Made by a program: the position numbers and the translations under genes | The notes under the pieces: model-generated | What the model saw: only the letters and a program-made list of their open reading frames with translations | What the model was told of the DNA's origin: nothing | Databases searched by the model: none | DNA from: an uncultured Bacteroidota bacterium | GTDB taxonomy: Bacteria; Bacteroidota; Bacteroidia; Chitinophagales; Chitinophagaceae | Direction of reading: 5' to 3' | Assembly (NCBI GenBank): GCA_946479615.1 | Contig: CAMLGR010000003.1 | Location: forward strand, 1-64,000 | Length of the DNA stretch: 64,000 nucleotides | In this document: piece after piece, positions 1 to 8,963 of the stretch | How positions within the stretch are numbered: position 1 is the stretch's first letter | How the letters are laid out: each line of letters begins with the position of its first letter

Positions 1-176
1 TTTATCCGCTAAGCAGTTAGGAAGGCGGATACAAAACCAACTAAGTACGACATTTATAAAAAGCAACAATCATAGCTTACACAAATCGGAGTATCCACGT
101 ATGAAAAGACAAGAAGAAATCCGGGGGTGCTGCATGTTCCTGAAAATATTTTTACCGCTTGTCCTTAAATAAGGAA

Positions 177-198
177 GGGCAGCCCTTGCAGGCTACCC
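177..198 (-). terminator. Possible terminator of the efflux operon
   Basis: A GC-rich stem (GGGGTAGCC / GGCTGCCC, one mismatch, six-base loop when read on the minus strand) lies about 30 bp past the stop codon of the RND gene and is followed by a T-rich stretch. This fits an intrinsic terminator for the minus-strand efflux operon. The T tract is interrupted, so its efficiency is uncertain. The remaining bases 1-176 hold no gene I can support. Confidence 0.45.
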
Positions 199-228
199 CT
201 TATCCAAATTTTTGCGGGTTTTCAGGTA

Positions 229-3200
229 TTAAAACCAGCTCCCGATAAACGATTCATTGACCTTTTTACCCTTTAATTTCTCGCGCCTGCGACCGACCGT
301 GATCCAGTGAATGATCATGGTAATGATCATCAGCGGCAGGAATACGAGCGTCATCGGAGGTATACCCAGGAAGGATATCCATTTACCGCCATACTGCCTG
401 CGCATGGGCCTTTTCAGCCTTTCAGCGATCAGGTACATACTCGGTACAATGATCAATGTCATGAAGAAGGCAAAGGCCAATCCAAAGATGATGGTCCAGG
501 AAAGTGGCTTCCAGAACACGGCATTATCGCCTCCGAAGAAGATATGCGGGTTCAATTGCGAGAACATCGTTACGAAGTTGATGTTCAGACCCACTGCCAG
601 CGGTATCAAACCAAGGATCGCGGCCAGCGCAGTCAACAATACCGGGATGATCCTGGTTTTGCCTGCCTGTATCACCGCCTCCCGCGTTTTCATGCCCCTG
701 CTGCGCAATTCATCGGCAAATTCGATCACAAGGATACCATTCTTCACCACGATACCCGCGAGACCCACAATACCGATACCCGTCATTACCACCGATACCT
801 GCATTTTGGTGATCGCAAATCCCAATAATACCCCGATCACACTAAAGATGATCTCCGTAAGAATGATGACCGATTTGCTCACCGAGTTGAATTGCAGCAC
901 AAGGATGAGGAGGATCAGCATTAATGCGATTGCCAATGCTTTTCCAAGGAAGGCGCCCGTTTCAGCCTGCTGTTCTCCTTCACCGGTCTGGCTGATGGTA
1001 ACTCCATCCGGCTTGCCTTTAAAGTTGTCGATGTATTTTTTCAATTCCACGTTGACAGCAGTAGGCGTATATCCCTGTGTTTCGAGTACATTGGATATAA
1101 GCGTGATCACTCTTTTATTATTCTTTCTTTTTACACTACCTAATGTACTGGTGTAATCGACTGTTACCAGTGAACTGATCGGGATGCTTTTTATAGCGCC
1201 GCCGCCAGCCATGTCCTGGAACACAATGTTCATATTCAGCAGATCGACCAGGTTCTTACGTTGCACTTCGGCATTACGCAACTGGATCTTGTATTCATCT
1301 TCCCCATCTTTGATCTTGGAAACTTCCCTTCCGAATAAAGCCGTCCTGACCTGCTGACCTATTTGTGCAGATGACACCCCTTCTATCAAAGCCCGTTCCC
1401 TGTTTACCGTCATGGTGATCTCGGGATTGGTGAGATCGACATCCATTTTCAATTCTTCTACGCCCGGCACCTGTATAGAATCAAGGTAGTTTTTCAAAGC
1501 AACGGCCGTTTTGATCATATCATCGAAGTTCTCACTCGCTACTTCAATGTTTACAGGTGGCTGTGTTGGCGGACCGTTCTGTTCCTGGTTAACTGATATC
1601 TCTGCGCCGGGAACACCTTTGATCACAGCACGGATGGAATCGAGATAAGGCGCGGTATGCCGTTCATTTCTCTTTTCATATTCTACAAAGGATACCTGTA
1701 TCCTTCCTAATTCCGGTCTTGTACTCCTGTCGCCACTTGCCGGATCGCTGGCCCCGACTGCCACGTTGGAGATGACACTTTCCACCAATGGATTCTTTTT
1801 ACCATTTTCCATATCCAGTACTTTGTATACCCTGTTCTCGAGTGTTCTTGTAATGGAATCGGTATACTCGATATCTGTACCTACCGGTAGTTTGAGATAG
1901 ACATAGATCTGGTCCGGGTCACCGCTTGGGAAAAATACAACCGGTACTTTCCTTGCTGCAAAGAACATAACTGAAAATATCAATAACAGGAACGTACTAA
2001 GCAATAACCATACAGGTCTCCATCCTTTCAATGCCCAGCGTAAGAGATTTTCATAATGGCTCATGATCCAGGGAAGCGCCCGGTTCTGGAAACCATGTAT
2101 CAATCCTTCCAGTACATATTTATTCAGGATAACCAGCAGTACGAAGAAGATAAGCAGGTTGCCAAGGAAAGTAAGGCCTCCGAGATCGAACAGGATACCT
2201 ACTCCCAACGCTACCCATAATGCCGGTTTTCTGAAAATATCCGATTTACGTTTTACATGTTCCCCTTCGGAGTGATTCATGAAATCAACCGCGAATACCG
2301 GGTTCATGATGAACGCTACGATCAGCGAGGCCGTCAATGTAAAGATCAGCATCGCCGGGAGATAGATCATGAATTTACCAATGATACCCGGCCAGAATAA
2401 TAAGGGGAAGAATGGAGCAAGCGTAGTCAAGGTACCAGCCAGTACCGGTATGAATACTTCACCTGCCGCCATCATCGCTGATTTATGCGCCGATAGTTTT
2501 CCTTTGTTCTCGACAAATATGCGGTGTGTATTTTCAATAACCACGATCGCATCATCCACGATAATACCCAGGCCGAACAGTAATGCAAATAACACGATAA
2601 AATTCAGCGTTACGTGCGATCCTACGATGAGATCCGCAGCCGGGAGAAACACAAAGGCCACGAACATACTCAACGGCACCGACAATGCCACGAAGAACGC
2701 GTTGGTAATACCCATGAAGAACATCAGGATGATCAATACAAATAAGAATCCCAATACGATGGTATTAACAAGATCGTTGAAAGAAGTAGCTGCCGCCTTG
2801 CTCTGGTCGCCGGTGATGATCACATCCAGGTCGGGCGGAAAGTTTGTCTTCTGCATTTCCTCTACCACTTTCTTCACCCCTGCCGATGTTTCGATCAGGT
2901 TTTCCCCTGCACGTTTAATGATATTCAGTGTGATTACATTCTTACCCTCGAGACGTGCGTAGCTTTCCTTTTCTTTGGTGGTGTCGCTGATATGGGCGAT
3001 ATCTTTCAGATAAACCGGTGCGCCTTTTTTATTACGCAATACGATCTTTTGAATATCGAATGATGTTTTTAACTGGCCCTTCAATTGCAGGTTACGTTTC
3101 ATATTCCCCACCTCCAGCAAACCACCGGTGATATCCATGTTCTCTCTTGCTACTGCATTCGCGATATCATCAAACGTGATACCGGTTGCCTGCATACGGT

Positions 3201-3813
3201 TGTTATCGACATTGATCTGGAACTCACGTTCAGGAGCGCCTACGATATCCACCCTTGTGACCTGTGATAATTCTTCCAGCCTGTCCTGCATATCTTCTGC
3301 ATATTCCTTCAGTCTTACTACATCGTAGTTACCACTGATATTGACATACATGATCGGCTGTTCGGAAAAACTCACTTCCAGCACACTTGGTTCCTGGGTG
3401 AGATCGGTAGGAAGATCCGTTTTTGCTTTATCAACGGCATCTTTTACTTTTTGCAGCGCCTCATCTGTTTTTACATCCGTATCAAATTCTACCATAATGG
3501 CAGAATAATCCTGGATAGAGGTACTGGTTACTTTGTTGATCTTAACACCCGTGATACCCTTGATCTGTTTTTCGATCGGCTGGGTGATCAGGTTTTCCAT
3601 ATCCTTGGGAGAGTTACCCACGTTGATCGTCGATACATAGATCGTCGGTATCACGATATCGGGAAACTGCTCTTTAGGCAATGTAACAAACTGGAAAATT
3701 CCCGCGAGGCTCACAAACAGCATCACCAGGTAGATGGAGGTCTTGTTCTTTATACTCCATGTAGTGGGGCCAAACTGCTTGAATTTTCCTTTAATATTTT
3801 CTAAAGCACTCAT
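229..3813 (-). CDS. RND efflux pump inner-membrane permease (AcrB/HAE1-like)
   Basis: This 1194-residue protein is an inner-membrane proton-driven drug or hydrophobe exporter of the RND superfamily. It has the family plan: an N-terminal membrane anchor (about residues 25-45), a large periplasmic porter region with FPDIVIPT-type start, and two clusters of membrane helices. The proton-relay pair DD is visible at residues 420-421 in GIIVDDAIVVIEN. It is longer than classic AcrB (about 1050) because of extra hydrophobic segments between the two halves and at the C-terminus, which is common in Bacteroidetes versions. It is the last gene of tetR-TolC-HlyD-RND and is separated from the adaptor gene by a 97-bp spacer filled by an inverted repeat. 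Substrate cannot be told from the sequence. Confidence 0.95.
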   Translation of the reverse strand: MSALENIKGKFKQFGPTTWSIKNKTSIYLVMLFVSLAGIFQFVTLPKEQFPDIVIPTIYVSTINVGNSPKDMENLITQPIEKQIKGITGVKINKVTSTSIQDYSAIMVEFDTDVKTDEALQKVKDAVDKAKTDLPTDLTQEPSVLEVSFSEQPIMYVNISGNYDVVRLKEYAEDMQDRLEELSQVTRVDIVGAPEREFQINVDNNRMQATGITFDDIANAVARENMDITGGLLEVGNMKRNLQLKGQLKTSFDIQKIVLRNKKGAPVYLKDIAHISDTTKEKESYARLEGKNVITLNIIKRAGENLIETSAGVKKVVEEMQKTNFPPDLDVIITGDQSKAAATSFNDLVNTIVLGFLFVLIILMFFMGITNAFFVALSVPLSMFVAFVFLPAADLIVGSHVTLNFIVLFALLFGLGIIVDDAIVVIENTHRIFVENKGKLSAHKSAMMAAGEVFIPVLAGTLTTLAPFFPLLFWPGIIGKFMIYLPAMLIFTLTASLIVAFIMNPVFAVDFMNHSEGEHVKRKSDIFRKPALWVALGVGILFDLGGLTFLGNLLIFFVLLVILNKYVLEGLIHGFQNRALPWIMSHYENLLRWALKGWRPVWLLLSTFLLLIFSVMFFAARKVPVVFFPSGDPDQIYVYLKLPVGTDIEYTDSITRTLENRVYKVLDMENGKKNPLVESVISNVAVGASDPASGDRSTRPELGRIQVSFVEYEKRNERHTAPYLDSIRAVIKGVPGAEISVNQEQNGPPTQPPVNIEVASENFDDMIKTAVALKNYLDSIQVPGVEELKMDVDLTNPEITMTVNRERALIEGVSSAQIGQQVRTALFGREVSKIKDGEDEYKIQLRNAEVQRKNLVDLLNMNIVFQDMAGGGAIKSIPISSLVTVDYTSTLGSVKRKNNKRVITLISNVLETQGYTPTAVNVELKKYIDNFKGKPDGVTISQTGEGEQQAETGAFLGKALAIALMLILLILVLQFNSVSKSVIILTEIIFSVIGVLLGFAITKMQVSVVMTGIGIVGLAGIVVKNGILVIEFADELRSRGMKTREAVIQAGKTRIIPVLLTALAAILGLIPLAVGLNINFVTMFSQLNPHIFFGGDNAVFWKPLSWTIIFGLAFAFFMTLIIVPSMYLIAERLKRPMRRQYGGKWISFLGIPPMTLVFLPLMIITMIIHWITVGRRREKLKGKKVNESFIGSWF

Positions 3814-3841
3814 ACAAGTTGGTTTGATAAATTATTTAGGA

Positions 3842-3911
3842 GTGAATGGTCAATGGTGAATAGTGAATATTCTCATAGAAGCATATTCATTATTCGTCAT
3901 TCACTATTCAC
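3842..3911. repeat. Imperfect 29-bp inverted repeat between adaptor and RND genes
   Basis: Arms 3842-3870 and 3883-3911 match at 24 of 29 positions and enclose a 12-base loop. Each arm is itself made of repeats of the word GTGAAT or GAATAGT. The right arm ends on the last base of the adaptor gene's stop codon. It could form an intra-operon hairpin lowering expression of the RND gene, but its word-repeat make-up resembles the other intergenic hairpins of this window. Confidence 0.75.
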
Positions 3912-5101
3912 TATTTTACGTCTGTGGTGATCGCCTGTCCATCATACAATCCCTGGAAACCATCGGTGATCAGTTTATCTCCTGCCTGCAAGCCACTCTT
4001 CACTTCCAGTTTGTCGCCATACATTTCACCGATCGTAACGGCTTTTTTACGTGCCACTATTTTATCTTTTTCTGTAACGGCTACCAGCACATATTTTCCT
4101 TTCTCATCATTCTGTATGGTATTTACCGGGATCGTGATCACATCTTTTGCTTTATAATCCTGGATCCTTACGAGTGCGATCTGGTTGGGACGAAAATCTT
4201 TGTCAACAGGTATTTTCGCTTCTACCGTGAAACTGCGGGTAGAAGGGTCGATTATTTTTGCCGCTACATTTACTTTAGCCGTGATCGTTTTGTTATTTGC
4301 TTCCGGCAATGTAACCATCAGCGTACTTCCTACACCTACACGATCCAGGTAGTTTTCGGGCACATTCGCTTTTATTTTAAGATCACCAATATTCACGATT
4401 TTAATACCTGACTGGGCAGCACTGGCTGCAGAAAAAGATTCACCCACTCTGATATTCACCACATCTGCCACACCATTCATCGGGGCGTATACATTGGTAT
4501 ATGATAATTGTTCTTTAGCAAGCGCTAATGCTTTTTCCTGCAGGTCTACCTGGTTCTTAGCATTGATCAGTTGTACTTCTGTACCAATATTCTGATCCCA
4601 TAGATTCTTCTGGCGCTGATAGAGATCCTTTGCATGAGCCAGCGCGATATTCTGTTGCTCTACCTGTGTTCTTTCGGCTACATCACTCAGCTTCATAAGC
4701 AACTGTCCTGTTCTTACATTATCACCTTGTTTTACATAGATGGCCTGCACCTGTCCGCCCATGCCTTTGGGGGTAACAAAGGCGATATTCTGCGCATCGA
4801 TAACGCCTTGCAGGTCGATATAATGCGTAAACTCATCAGGACCCAGCGTGGTGATGGCAACGAGTTTTGTTTTCTCATTTTTTACAGAAGTATCCAGCTT
4901 GGCGATCTCGTCTTCCAGTGAAGAAATCTGGTCAGCCAGCTTTTTCTGCTGTCCTTTCAATTCTTCGAGTTTAGCCTTTTTATCTCCCAAATCTCCTTTC
5001 TTATCTTTTGAGCTGCTTCCGCAGGCCGCCAATACCAGCAGCAATATTGCTACCGGTGCCAGTCTGATTATCTTTTGCATATTGTTCAATTTATTGGTCA
5101 T
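3911..5101 (-). CDS. Periplasmic adaptor subunit of RND efflux pump (HlyD/AcrA family), lipoprotein
   Basis: This 396-residue protein is the membrane-fusion subunit linking the RND pump to the outer-membrane channel. It begins with a lipoprotein signal peptide ending LVLAAC (a start at 5080, giving MQKIIRL, fits the signal equally well). After a charged coiled-coil stretch (about residues 35-75) come the barrel-sandwich lipoyl half-motif (GQVQAIYVKQGDNVRTGQLLMKL), an alpha-hairpin around residues 150-200, and the beta-barrel and membrane-proximal domains. It lies 18 bp downstream of the TolC-like gene in the same operon. The additional N-terminal coiled coil before the lipoyl domain is somewhat longer than in E. 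coli AcrA. Confidence 0.94.
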   Translation of the reverse strand: MTNKLNNMQKIIRLAPVAILLLVLAACGSSSKDKKGDLGDKKAKLEELKGQQKKLADQISSLEDEIAKLDTSVKNEKTKLVAITTLGPDEFTHYIDLQGVIDAQNIAFVTPKGMGGQVQAIYVKQGDNVRTGQLLMKLSDVAERTQVEQQNIALAHAKDLYQRQKNLWDQNIGTEVQLINAKNQVDLQEKALALAKEQLSYTNVYAPMNGVADVVNIRVGESFSAASAAQSGIKIVNIGDLKIKANVPENYLDRVGVGSTLMVTLPEANNKTITAKVNVAAKIIDPSTRSFTVEAKIPVDKDFRPNQIALVRIQDYKAKDVITIPVNTIQNDEKGKYVLVAVTEKDKIVARKKAVTIGEMYGDKLEVKSGLQAGDKLITDGFQGLYDGQAITTDVK

Positions 5102-5119
5102 GATTTTAGTTTTGTTAGT

Positions 5120-6547
5120 TTATAGTTTACCGGTTGCCGTGAGGAAATCAACCCTTGCTACCACTGCGTTGTACAGGGCATTGATATAATTGGTTTGCGC
5201 TGCTTTCAGATCGGTTTGCGCTACCGTTAAAGAGGTATTATCCGTTAAACCGGCCTCGAATTTCTTCTTGGTCTGGTCATATACCTGTTCGGCCAGTGCG
5301 ATATTCTTTTTCTGAAAATCGAGATTGATAACAGCGGAACGGAAATTATTTTTCGCCGTTTCCACTTCGTTGTCGATAGAAAGTTTCAATGCATCGATCT
5401 GGTTATTCGTTTTTTCTACATCGATCTTTGCCTGGGCAATTTTTGCTTTGGTTAAGAATCCATTGAAAATGGGGATCGCAATATTGAGGTTAACAGAAGA
5501 AATGCTGTACCAGGGACCATTGCCGAAAAAATTCCATTTATCACGCTGGGCATTCTTGGCGTAGTTACCGGTCAGTGATACGGTTGGTATCTGGCTGAGT
5601 TTATACCGGCGCACATTGTATTCATTTAATTTCTGTCCTAATTGTGCATACTGGAATTCTTTCCTGTCCTCGTATTGATAGGCATTGTCCAGCAAGCCAT
5701 CTTTGATATTATCATAGTTCAGAGTATCAGTGAGTACCAGTTCATCTCTTATCGGCATTCCCAGCAATACTTTCAATCCATAGTAGCCGTTAGAAATAGT
5801 GTTCAGTACCGATGTTTTTTCACTTTGCAGGTTGGTGAGTTGAACAGTGGCTTTATCGATATCCAGTTTTTCAGCAAACCCGTTATCGTACATGATCTTT
5901 GCATCGTGTGCCTGTTTTTCGATCAACGCGATATTGGCATCGAGCAATTCGATCTGTGTTTTGCTGACCACCAGTTGATAATAGACCTTGTAAACATTCG
6001 TCTTGATCGTTTCTTTGGTTATATCTGCATTCTTTGTTTTCCAGTCGATAATGGTAGACCGTGATTGCAGGCCGACAAATACCTGTCCATCGAACAGGAT
6101 CTGGCTGAGTGAAACGCCGGCGCTTGCACTGAATTTGGTACCGAACTGGGCGGCGATAAATCCAAAATCGTTGGGCATAGTGATGGGATTACCGCTGCCA
6201 TCTTTTACACCCTGGTCGATCAGTACCTGGTAAGTTGATGGTGAAATAAAGTTGGGAATTACCTGGGTCGCTACGTTAGGGTTATACGATGTACCAAGGC
6301 TGCCGTTAATATGCGGGTAAGCGCTGGCGGTAACTTCCCTGTTTACCTGGCGCTGCATTTCAATATCAAGTAAAGCGTTCTTTACCTGTACATTGTTTTT
6401 GCTGGCATAATCCACGGCCTGCTGAATAGATAATTCATGTCTTGTGATCTTTGCTGTATCACCGGGCGAGCGTTGTGCTATTACCATCAATGGTAATAAC
6501 GCCGCCAGTGTGAGCCATACCCTTCCTTTTGTTGCTTCTTTCATCAT
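5120..6547 (-). CDS. Outer-membrane efflux channel (TolC/OprM family)
   Basis: The product is a TolC-family outer-membrane channel that completes the tripartite pump. It has two repeated halves typical of the family, ending with alanine- and glutamine-rich helices of the type TSLTVAQTDLKAAQ. I place the start at 6547 (MMKEATKGR followed by a clean signal peptide ending VIAQ), which gives about 475 residues. An upstream ATG at 6595 in the same frame would overlap the tetR stop by 32 bp and add a charged extension before the signal peptide. It sits between tetR and the adaptor gene on one strand, so it is almost certainly co-transcribed with them. Confidence 0.92.
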   Translation of the reverse strand: MMKEATKGRVWLTLAALLPLMVIAQRSPGDTAKITRHELSIQQAVDYASKNNVQVKNALLDIEMQRQVNREVTASAYPHINGSLGTSYNPNVATQVIPNFISPSTYQVLIDQGVKDGSGNPITMPNDFGFIAAQFGTKFSASAGVSLSQILFDGQVFVGLQSRSTIIDWKTKNADITKETIKTNVYKVYYQLVVSKTQIELLDANIALIEKQAHDAKIMYDNGFAEKLDIDKATVQLTNLQSEKTSVLNTISNGYYGLKVLLGMPIRDELVLTDTLNYDNIKDGLLDNAYQYEDRKEFQYAQLGQKLNEYNVRRYKLSQIPTVSLTGNYAKNAQRDKWNFFGNGPWYSISSVNLNIAIPIFNGFLTKAKIAQAKIDVEKTNNQIDALKLSIDNEVETAKNNFRSAVINLDFQKKNIALAEQVYDQTKKKFEAGLTDNTSLTVAQTDLKAAQTNYINALYNAVVARVDFLTATGKL

Positions 6548-6563
6548 GATTGGTTTATGGTTT

Positions 6564-7214
6564 TTAAGCATGATATTTTTTTCCGGATTCTTCATGCTGA
6601 TGTTTTTTTAATCGTTGATCGTTATATTTCTGAATCAGTTTATGTCCTTTGATGCTGGCGAGGCCATAAACAAAATGCTCGATGATATGCTCGGAAGTGG
6701 TTGCCAGGTTGTATTTGCCCGGGGGAAACACACTTACATTGAAAGGTATCATCATCGATTCCAGCCGGAACCTGCACATGATATCGATATTGATCTCCGG
6801 GCGGTACAATTCTTCCTTGATGCCCCATTCAATGTTTTCACGGATCACCTGCGCCAGGAATTTGTTTTTATGTTCCCGGAAACGCTGGTAGGACTTGAAA
6901 TGAAATTTCTCCATATCATAGAGCAGCATGGGGTTCATATTGTTGAACTCGTCCATGATCCGTTCCATCATGATAAAAATCTCGTGTACTGCATCTTTAG
7001 CGTCCTTGCGGCAATCCAGGCAATCGCCTTCGATATCCTGGATATGTGATTCCACCACGGCATCTACCAGTTCGTCCTTGTCGGCATAGTATTGGTAGAG
7101 TGTTTTTTTCGACATGCCCAGGCTGTTCGCGATGTCATCCATAGATACGGACCGGATGCCGTATTGCATAAACAACTCCTCCGCTTTTACCATGATTCTT
7201 TCTTTCGCCTCCAT
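6564..7214 (-). CDS. TetR-family transcriptional regulator of the efflux operon
   Basis: This 216-residue protein is a TetR/AcrR-type repressor. The N-terminal DNA-binding helices are clear (residues about 5-50: MVKAEELFMQYG, SMDDIANSLGMSKKTLYQYY), followed by a divergent all-helical ligand domain. It is the first gene of the operon that encodes the pump. A perfect 9+9-bp palindrome overlapping its promoter is the likely binding site, so the operon is probably autoregulated and induced by a pump substrate. Confidence 0.93.
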   Translation of the reverse strand: MEAKERIMVKAEELFMQYGIRSVSMDDIANSLGMSKKTLYQYYADKDELVDAVVESHIQDIEGDCLDCRKDAKDAVHEIFIMMERIMDEFNNMNPMLLYDMEKFHFKSYQRFREHKNKFLAQVIRENIEWGIKEELYRPEINIDIMCRFRLESMMIPFNVSVFPPGKYNLATTSEHIIEHFVYGLASIKGHKLIQKYNDQRLKKHQHEESGKKYHA

Positions 7215-7233
7215 ATCTCTTAAAATTGAGGGG

Positions 7234-7270
7234 CAAAACTATGGAAACTTTTTTCGTTACCAAAGTTTCC
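7234..7270 (-). promoter_or_regulatory. Promoter and TetR-type operator of the efflux operon
   Basis: On the minus strand TTTG (7264-7261) is followed after exactly 19 bp by TAGTTTTG (7241-7234), a perfect match to the Bacteroidetes -33/-7 promoter. Transcription would begin near 7230, 16 bp before the tetR ATG. A palindrome with perfect 9-bp arms, GGAAACTTT (7243-7251) and AAAGTTTCC (7262-7270) around a 10-bp spacer, covers the -33 element and the spacer. This layout is that of a TetR-family repressor blocking its own promoter. Confidence 0.82.
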
Positions 7271-7383
7271 ACGGTCTTTTTTGATGCTTTTTGGGGTGAA
7301 TGGCTGTTTTTTTCCTGTGAATTGCGGGAATATCCCTGTAAAATTCATGCCCGGCCTGTATTTCTAATACCTATTTTTGATTT

Positions 7384-8061
7384 ATGAAAAAAGGCATTGG
7401 AAAGTATTTACCTAAAGAGCCCTTTCGCTGGAAAAAGGTATTTCAGTACTTCCTGCAGGGCTTGCTGATCATTGCTCCCCTGGCCATTACTATTTATACT
7501 ATTTACTGGATTGTATCTACGGTAGATAGCTGGTTACCGATTTTCCGCGAACCTGTGATTGGATATGACGGCAAAGTCGTTGATTATAAAGTAAAGAATT
7601 ATGGATTAGGCTTTGTAGTGGTGCTGGTCGTGGTTGTCACGATCGGCTATTTGAGTTCCTTTTTTATCCAATCCAAGATATTCAACCTGTTTGATTCCTG
7701 GCTGGAAAAAACACCGGGTGTGAAATTTATTTATTCCTCCGTACGTGATTTTTTTAATGCTTTTGCAGGTGATAAGAAAAAATTCAATAAAGCGGTACTT
7801 GCCAGCATTTTTGCAGACGATGTATGGATCGTCGGATTTTTAACCGATGAAGAAATGGCGAAGTTTGACATGGGCGCCGATAAAGTGGCGGTGTACGTAC
7901 CCCAGGCATATAATTTTGCAGGTCAGTTATATATTCTCCCCAGAAATAAAGTCAGGCATATCAGTGCCATTACATCCGGCGAAGCCATGAAGTACGCTGT
8001 TACCGGCGGCGTCGTGGACCTGGATGCGGAAAGAAGCATCCCGGAAAAAGTAGCAGAATGA
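7384..8061 (+). CDS. DUF502 family membrane protein
   Basis: This 225-residue protein belongs to the DUF502 family of small inner-membrane proteins of unknown function. Two strong membrane helices are visible (about residues 25-45, LLIIAPLAITIYTIYWIV, and 75-98, rich in valine), separated by a short extracytoplasmic loop. A conserved soluble domain follows with the family's TPGVKFIYSSVRDF and FLTDEE segments. It is transcribed divergently from tetR. A perfect TAnnTTTG (TATTTTTG, 7372-7379) ends only five bases before the ATG, which would give a transcript with almost no leader. Confidence 0.88.
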   Translation: MKKGIGKYLPKEPFRWKKVFQYFLQGLLIIAPLAITIYTIYWIVSTVDSWLPIFREPVIGYDGKVVDYKVKNYGLGFVVVLVVVVTIGYLSSFFIQSKIFNLFDSWLEKTPGVKFIYSSVRDFFNAFAGDKKKFNKAVLASIFADDVWIVGFLTDEEMAKFDMGADKVAVYVPQAYNFAGQLYILPRNKVRHISAITSGEAMKYAVTGGVVDLDAERSIPEKVAE

Positions 8062-8143
8062 TGGTGATGTTAAGTTTTAGGTTTTAGATGTTAAATGAAT
8101 CGTTAACTATTGCAGGAATCTTTCACACCTGGCACCAGGTTTC

Positions 8144-8915
8144 TTATCCCGCAGGGACATTTGATTGGTAACCCCTATCGCATGAATGATTGAGGTGTCC
8201 CATAGGGGCACCTGGTAATTGCACGGTGAAATTCACCAAACGTCCCTATGGGACGTCGGAACATTCCGTTCATAGGGCTACCAACAATATGTCCCTACGG
8301 GACATAAAAATCATTGTTTGTGTATAAAACCATTTTTAGTATCGAAATGAAGATTTGTGTAAAGTATTAGATTTTAATGACCCTTCAGCTATTTGCAGAG
8401 TATTCAAACCTAACACGCAAGATTTTATGTCCCGCAGGGACATTTGATTGGTAACCCCTATCGCATGAATGATCGATGCGTCCCATAGGGGCGCCTGGTA
8501 ATTGCATGGTGAAATTCACCAAACGTCCCTATGGGACGCGGGAACATTCCGTTCATAGAGGCTACCAACAATATGTCCCTACGGGACATAAGAATCATTG
8601 TTTGTGTATTATAAAACCATTTAGTAGCGAATAAAGGTTAGTGTTAGATTTTAGATGAATCGTTAACTATTGCAGGAATCTTTCACACCTGGCACCTAAG
8701 TTCCATGTCCCGTAGGGACATTTGATTGGTAACTCTTATCGCATGAATGATCGATGCGTCCCATAGGGACGCCTGGTAATTGCATGGTGAAATTTACCAA
8801 ACGTCCCTAGGAGACGTGGGAACGATCCATTCATAGAGCCACCAATAATATGTCCCTACGGGATATGGAAACAATCTATTGACAGAGCTACCATCTAAAT
8901 TTCCCTACAGGACAC
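8144..8915. repeat. Array of three nested-palindrome repeats plus a half copy
   Basis: Three copies of an approximately 160-bp unit start at 8144, 8427 and 8705 (period about 280 bp), and a decayed half copy follows to 8915. Each unit carries four GTCCC-N3-GGGAC palindromes (in copy 2: 8427-8443, 8478-8494, 8524-8538, 8573-8589) and a central GGTGAAATTCACC (8508-8520). The outer halves are also inverted repeats of each other around ATTGGTA and CTAT words, so the unit is a palindrome made of palindromes. Copies 1 and 2 are well kept; copy 3 and the half copy carry mismatches. A leader segment (from 8095) is shared by copies 1 and 3 only. No gene is seen in 8062-8963; function unknown. Confidence 0.9.
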
Positions 8916-8963
8916 AGGGATCATTGCTTGTCCATTATAAATTATTATTAATAACAAGAAAAA

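Noticed and set aside
100..168. Short plus-strand frame after an ATG near position 100
   Set aside because: About 22 codons, no recognisable start context or homology wording, overlapping the likely terminator region of the efflux operon.
307..1156. Long plus-strand open frames opposite the RND gene
   Set aside because: They are antisense to a gene with clear RND motifs, are His/Arg- or Ser/Thr-rich without domain features, and lack a promoter.
8144..8915. Interpretation of the palindrome array as a CRISPR
   Set aside because: The repeated unit is about 160-280 bp and highly similar throughout; there are no short identical repeats with unique 30-40-bp spacers and no cas genes.
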